Part shown: positions 22,901 to 25,243 of the stretch, in pieces | How the letters are laid out: every line of letters begins with the position of its first letter | Numbering within the stretch: position 1 is the stretch's first letter | Virus record (IMG/VR): IMGVR_UViG_3300043411_001619 | Location: 1-25,243 of that record | DNA length: 25,243 nt | Reading direction: 5' to 3' (one strand) | DNA from: a virus | Translations under genes and position numbers: made by a program | Notes under the pieces: model-generated | Databases searched by the model: none | Seen by the model: the letters and a program-made list of their open reading frames with translations, nothing else | Told to the model about the DNA's origin: nothing

Positions 22901-25243
22901 GCACTCCTCGATAAAGACCCAATTAAAGCCATAGAGTTTAGAACTGAAATGGCACTAAGAAACCTTGCATTCACTGAAGCACTTGATGGGTTCAAAGCTA
23001 ACGACTTTATTAAGAATGTCGCACCGAACAAAGGCTTTATACAGATGACTGGTAAGAGGTGGGGCAAATATGATGGCAAGTTTATAGAGCGTGGAGCGTA
23101 TGAGCAGCTATCAGGCAATAGACAATTCTTGAGTGATATGTCTACCTCATTTAATAACTTACTTGAAACCTACCAAAGAAGTGGCATCGGACAGTTAGAC
23201 CGAATCCAAAAAGCCTTCAAAACTACCTTAAATGCTGGTACTAGCGTAGGTAACTTATTGTCTAACCCGTTCTTATTCAACCTAGGTGCTGGTACTAACC
23301 CAGTTACTCAGCTATACGATATGGCGGGGGCGTTCAAACAAATGCGTAAGGGTATGTCTGAGGGTAATGTATATCTAGCCAGAGAATTAGGAGTTATTGG
23401 TGGAGACACTGGGCGGATATTAACTGGTTCATCTAATAAGGCAGCTTCAGCATTAGGTGACGCTACGATTGGTATACCGAGAAAAGTATTAAATAAAGCA
23501 GGACAGATTTATGGCGGTATAGATGATGTGGCCAAGCTAGGATTATTTAACCGACTTGTAAAAAAAGGCGTAGACCCTCAAGAAGCCGCCCAAGAAGTTG
23601 CTAGATTTACCCAAGATTACAACCAGGTTGGTAGAACTGTTCAGCTAATAGCTGATATGCCTGTTGTTGGTAAACCTTTCGCTCGATTCTCACCAGAGTT
23701 AGTTAGGATTATCAAGAACAATGTTACGAGAGCACCACACAGAATAATTGCTGGGGTGGCTGGACTTGCATACTTAAATAACCGACTTTCTAAAGACGCC
23801 AACGAAACAGACGAAGAGCGTCGCACTAGAGAAGATGCGGTAGGACAGACTATGATTCCTGGCACAGCTTGGATAAACAAACAAATGGGTGGTCCTGAAA
23901 GAGATGTATCTTTGAACATACCTATAAATGATAGTGCCGTTAATATTGCTCGTATGGTGGGGCTAAACTTCCCTATTGAGCCAGGCATAGACCCAAGCAG
24001 AGCGTTACTAGAACAACTTATACCAGTAGAAATACCAATTAGAAAAAACGCCATAGGAGAGACAGTCTTTGACCCCACTAAAATAGTTACCTCAATGACC
24101 TTTAGACCAATCATCGAACAAGTATTTGACCAAAACTTCATGGACAAGAAAATATCTGACCCAACTAACGTAACCTACGATTCTCAGGGTAACGTTATGA
24201 AAAACACCCCGCCATCCACTAAAGACCAACTAATAAATAGAGGGTTAGCATTTGGAGCGTCGGTACTGCCTATGGGGTATGAGGCGACTTCTATTGGCTC
24301 AAGTATTGCTGGACGACCAGGACCAACAGGCAAAAACCGTAGTGTGATTGACTCAGTGTTGAGAAGTTTTGGGCTAAAGGCTGAAAAGAACGACTCTGAA
24401 GCAAGAGCTAAACGCACCGATACCGCTAACTTCTTTGAAGTAACCAAACCCGCTCAAGACAAGTTCTTACAAGAGAACAAAGACCTAGAGAGCCTATACT
24501 TCCAAGTTTATCCAAAAACCAAAGACCGAAACACTGGCAAGAAAATTAGCGACCAGATAAGCCCTGAAAAGTGGGCAAAGGTTAGTGCTGAGAAGTCGGG
24601 TAGGTTGTTTGAGTTTATGAAAAGTCAAGCAGTTGAGGCTAATAAGCGAGATAAAACCCAACCAATAGACCCTATCTACAAGCTCAAGAAGGACCAAGCA
24701 AGAGAAGTGTTGCGACTACGGGCTAGGCCTACTGGTGATGATGTAGAGCGTGAGCAGATACTACGAGCAAATACGGACTGGTATCCTAAATTAGAACAAA
24801 ACGAGCGAGCTTACTACAAAGATTTAAGCAAATACTTTGATAAGTTGAAAAAAGAAGGGGTAGACATCGACTCCTCACTTAATGACCGAGTGAAGAAGTA
24901 TAACAACGTCAAATACCCTGAACAACCAAAACTACTTAAAGACTACTACAAAATAAAGAGTAAAGACCAAGCCAAAGCATACTTAAAACAATTTGATAAG
25001 GATTGGGTGAGTAGCCAGTTCGATAAAGATTCAGCTAATAGGCTGGAGTATGTGAATGCTAAGAGGGCTATAGAGGGAGCTCCACCTATCTCTAAAAAAG
25101 TTTGGGATAATGTAACCTTTGGCTATGAAGACGATGAGGATAAGGTTGCTACAAAACTTTACTTCAAGGGTAAAGGCAAAGGCTATGGCTATGGTTCGGG
25201 TAGTGGTTCAGGTGGTAAGGGTGGAAAATCAGGCAAAACTGCT
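19916..25243 (+). CDS. Giant polyvalent / internal virion protein (3-prime end cut by window)
   Basis: One uninterrupted frame of 1776 codons runs to the window edge. The N-terminal 300 residues are helical and charged. A ParB-like segment near 590-640 includes MSPDEYLKQAFEA upstream and SQDGRNRALAAKLAGRDKMP, with the D-G-R-x-R core at 618-622. Residues about 1030-1260 carry a layout I recall from large polyvalent proteins of phages: GKYDGKFIERGAYEQL, then TSVGNLLSNPF, then GIDDVAKLGLFNRLVKKGVD, AARFTQDY-like sequence and PFARF. The visible end turns Gly/Lys-rich (KGKGKGYGYGSGSGSGG). Such proteins are packed in the capsid and injected with DNA, sometimes carrying enzymatic domains. The start is inferred as ATA 19916 from the ribosome site; ATG 19973 is the conservative alternative and costs 19 residues. 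Confidence 0.8.
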   Translation, partial: MGFFDSVKRFGQGVYNQVRMGEGKTFSDAYNTPEEERRRRAREAAKQAPQTQRPQNTQYVNGLVSGGGVRAQEDRRREVARNAARQQVQNPIGGFLSGVLSKGKDVVDLAQKGVEFNVDLLKNPEKLVDAGETARKAIINATPPAQLYNRIRTDQRVQKNRQEVDQAEQRINSQLKEQTGGQVSDLTSAIKTLSARRSELSPEGKKSLLSLLDINRQLAGARQQTEEVNLQNVDPVGILEDALFTGGQPVADMARELSARGGARIVKELEDNRLAKAMVPFIGETSKGIDIAQGSNLGKFVFGRGKVDKASDDIKSFTKDIPILRDIFKYAPLATAGGIAINLPGIGGTKAGKFAKASKELSLVDNVDDVVKVIGKYDDLNKLFGEVDDTLKPILLERLAKETKPKEIQKSIRGSLEATKRLQLEAPQVGKTDPLESLKGEAKDIKTRTIKTADGKNEYVAQLGNKVTDRVGRETGFKATATSPNFKSEGEMQKWISQNIDNQSTAPKTKGVAPQPTKTDPLDSLKAEARKYKSAADYQYTTGDPKIDAQIKQVAEMSPDEYLKQAFEATDGKLGGSYDSWLKSNAQDAMVAKRYAEAMQNGDKFPIAYIDKAMGSQDGRNRALAAKLAGRDKMPVGIIPEMTTAEKIAFAEAQIKKYPEKSYLGNKYRRELTNLYNQATQPPKGVDNTLDELQNLQPEEIAKIDDLAKQAGFKGLDDVAQSLKPKAVSDISEATPPKTPVDVVSDVKNEVTLAPRTTDQAVREIAGALGRDIGEVDESLGTSAKAISAVTGGKFTNTRKLNPFRLLSDYLGGGVAKQGEKAITGKGSKTLRGIEGFFGGAGRTANVKQIPRQFEGRLANIGDLVGKANKESNRILDSIKDARKQLDLVMRDKAYIKRVYGDGAEKLSPDNLPPKLKKVYEQYTDANKVVNDINLQTKVIDKAQWLGGTKGQHIARKFDIPKGEKEVIRDHVRALFDQTAGVKRKDISKFEDELIALLDKDPIKAIEFRTEMALRNLAFTEALDGFKANDFIKNVAPNKGFIQMTGKRWGKYDGKFIERGAYEQLSGNRQFLSDMSTSFNNLLETYQRSGIGQLDRIQKAFKTTLNAGTSVGNLLSNPFLFNLGAGTNPVTQLYDMAGAFKQMRKGMSEGNVYLARELGVIGGDTGRILTGSSNKAASALGDATIGIPRKVLNKAGQIYGGIDDVAKLGLFNRLVKKGVDPQEAAQEVARFTQDYNQVGRTVQLIADMPVVGKPFARFSPELVRIIKNNVTRAPHRIIAGVAGLAYLNNRLSKDANETDEERRTREDAVGQTMIPGTAWINKQMGGPERDVSLNIPINDSAVNIARMVGLNFPIEPGIDPSRALLEQLIPVEIPIRKNAIGETVFDPTKIVTSMTFRPIIEQVFDQNFMDKKISDPTNVTYDSQGNVMKNTPPSTKDQLINRGLAFGASVLPMGYEATSIGSSIAGRPGPTGKNRSVIDSVLRSFGLKAEKNDSEARAKRTDTANFFEVTKPAQDKFLQENKDLESLYFQVYPKTKDRNTGKKISDQISPEKWAKVSAEKSGRLFEFMKSQAVEANKRDKTQPIDPIYKLKKDQAREVLRLRARPTGDDVEREQILRANTDWYPKLEQNERAYYKDLSKYFDKLKKEGVDIDSSLNDRVKKYNNVKYPEQPKLLKDYYKIKSKDQAKAYLKQFDKDWVSSQFDKDSANRLEYVNAKRAIEGAPPISKKVWDNVTFGYEDDEDKVATKLYFKGKGKGYGYGSGSGSGGKGGKSGKTA
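21206..21241 (+). repeat. Internal linker repeat, copy 1
   Basis: This copy encodes KTDPLESLKGEAK from residue 431 of the giant protein. It matches the copy at 21467 over about 36 bases with only a few mismatches, 261 bases (87 codons) apart, in the same frame. Confidence 0.7.
21467..21502 (+). repeat. Internal linker repeat, copy 2
   Basis: This copy encodes KTDPLDSLKAEAR from residue 518 of the giant protein, preceded by a Pro/Lys/Thr-rich stretch. It lies just before the ParB-like segment, and the spacing to copy 1 is an exact multiple of three. Confidence 0.7.

Noticed and set aside
1-25243. Recoded stop codons (TGA or TAG read through)
   Set aside because: Many genes end in TGA, TAG or TAA at plausible places, with next starts overlapping; there are no in-frame stops inside conserved domains except the terminase frame change, which readthrough cannot mend.
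1-25243. tRNA genes, CRISPR arrays, insertion sequences, integrase or attachment sites
   Set aside because: I saw no cloverleaf-like segment, no regularly spaced repeats, no transposase or recombinase motifs, and no gap large enough to hold them.

Overview
The window is a dense, entirely plus-strand stretch of a tailed double-stranded DNA bacteriophage. It reads as the packaging and virion module of a phage with a short, podovirus-like tail. The evidence is a large terminase, then portal, scaffold, a DUF5309/SU10-type major capsid protein, a head-tail adaptor, a tail-nozzle-like protein, a coiled-coil virion protein and a giant polyvalent/internal-virion-type protein that runs off the right edge. 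No small terminase, lysis, replication or integration gene is visible. G+C is about 42% from sampled lines. TGA is used as an ordinary stop (for example at 1411 and 13761), so the standard bacterial code applies. Strong AAGGAG-type ribosome sites point to a bacterial host with a normal anti-Shine-Dalgarno, but the host cannot be named from sequence alone.

Layout: (1) 7-1411, large terminase broken into an ATPase frame and a nuclease frame at a +1-shift-like site. (2) 1448-1705, a small DUF5659-like protein. (3) 1698-9286, about 7.6 kb of carbohydrate genes: a three-part GT2-TPR-GT4 fusion, an HNH-AP2 endonuclease, several GT2/GT-A enzymes, a SAM methyltransferase, a NodB-type deacetylase, a phytanoyl-CoA-type dioxygenase and a stand-alone GT-B enzyme. 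(4) 9279-11796, small unknown genes flanking a Thr-rich, cysteine-free fibre-like protein and a second structural-looking protein. (5) 11833-19902, the head and neck genes. (6) 19916 to the edge, an open frame of 1776 codons with no usual start codon at its ribosome site.

Almost every gene overlaps its neighbour by 1-38 bases, so most of the window probably behaves as one or a few translationally coupled operons. A candidate sigma-70 promoter precedes portal, and a hairpin follows the capsid gene.

The carbohydrate genes look like a pathway that builds and trims a glycan: transferases plus N-deacetylation, methylation and hydroxylation or oxidation. They sit between terminase and portal, directly before the Thr-rich structural protein. 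My main hypothesis is that this phage glycosylates its own virion; modification of a host surface glycan is the alternative. Two further signals stand out. The tetramers GATC, GCGC, CCGG and CGCG were not found anywhere in 25 kb on a by-eye scan, while CTAG is frequent. And two genes (the giant protein, and possibly the HNH gene) seem to lack any normal start codon at the expected position, with ATA in its place.
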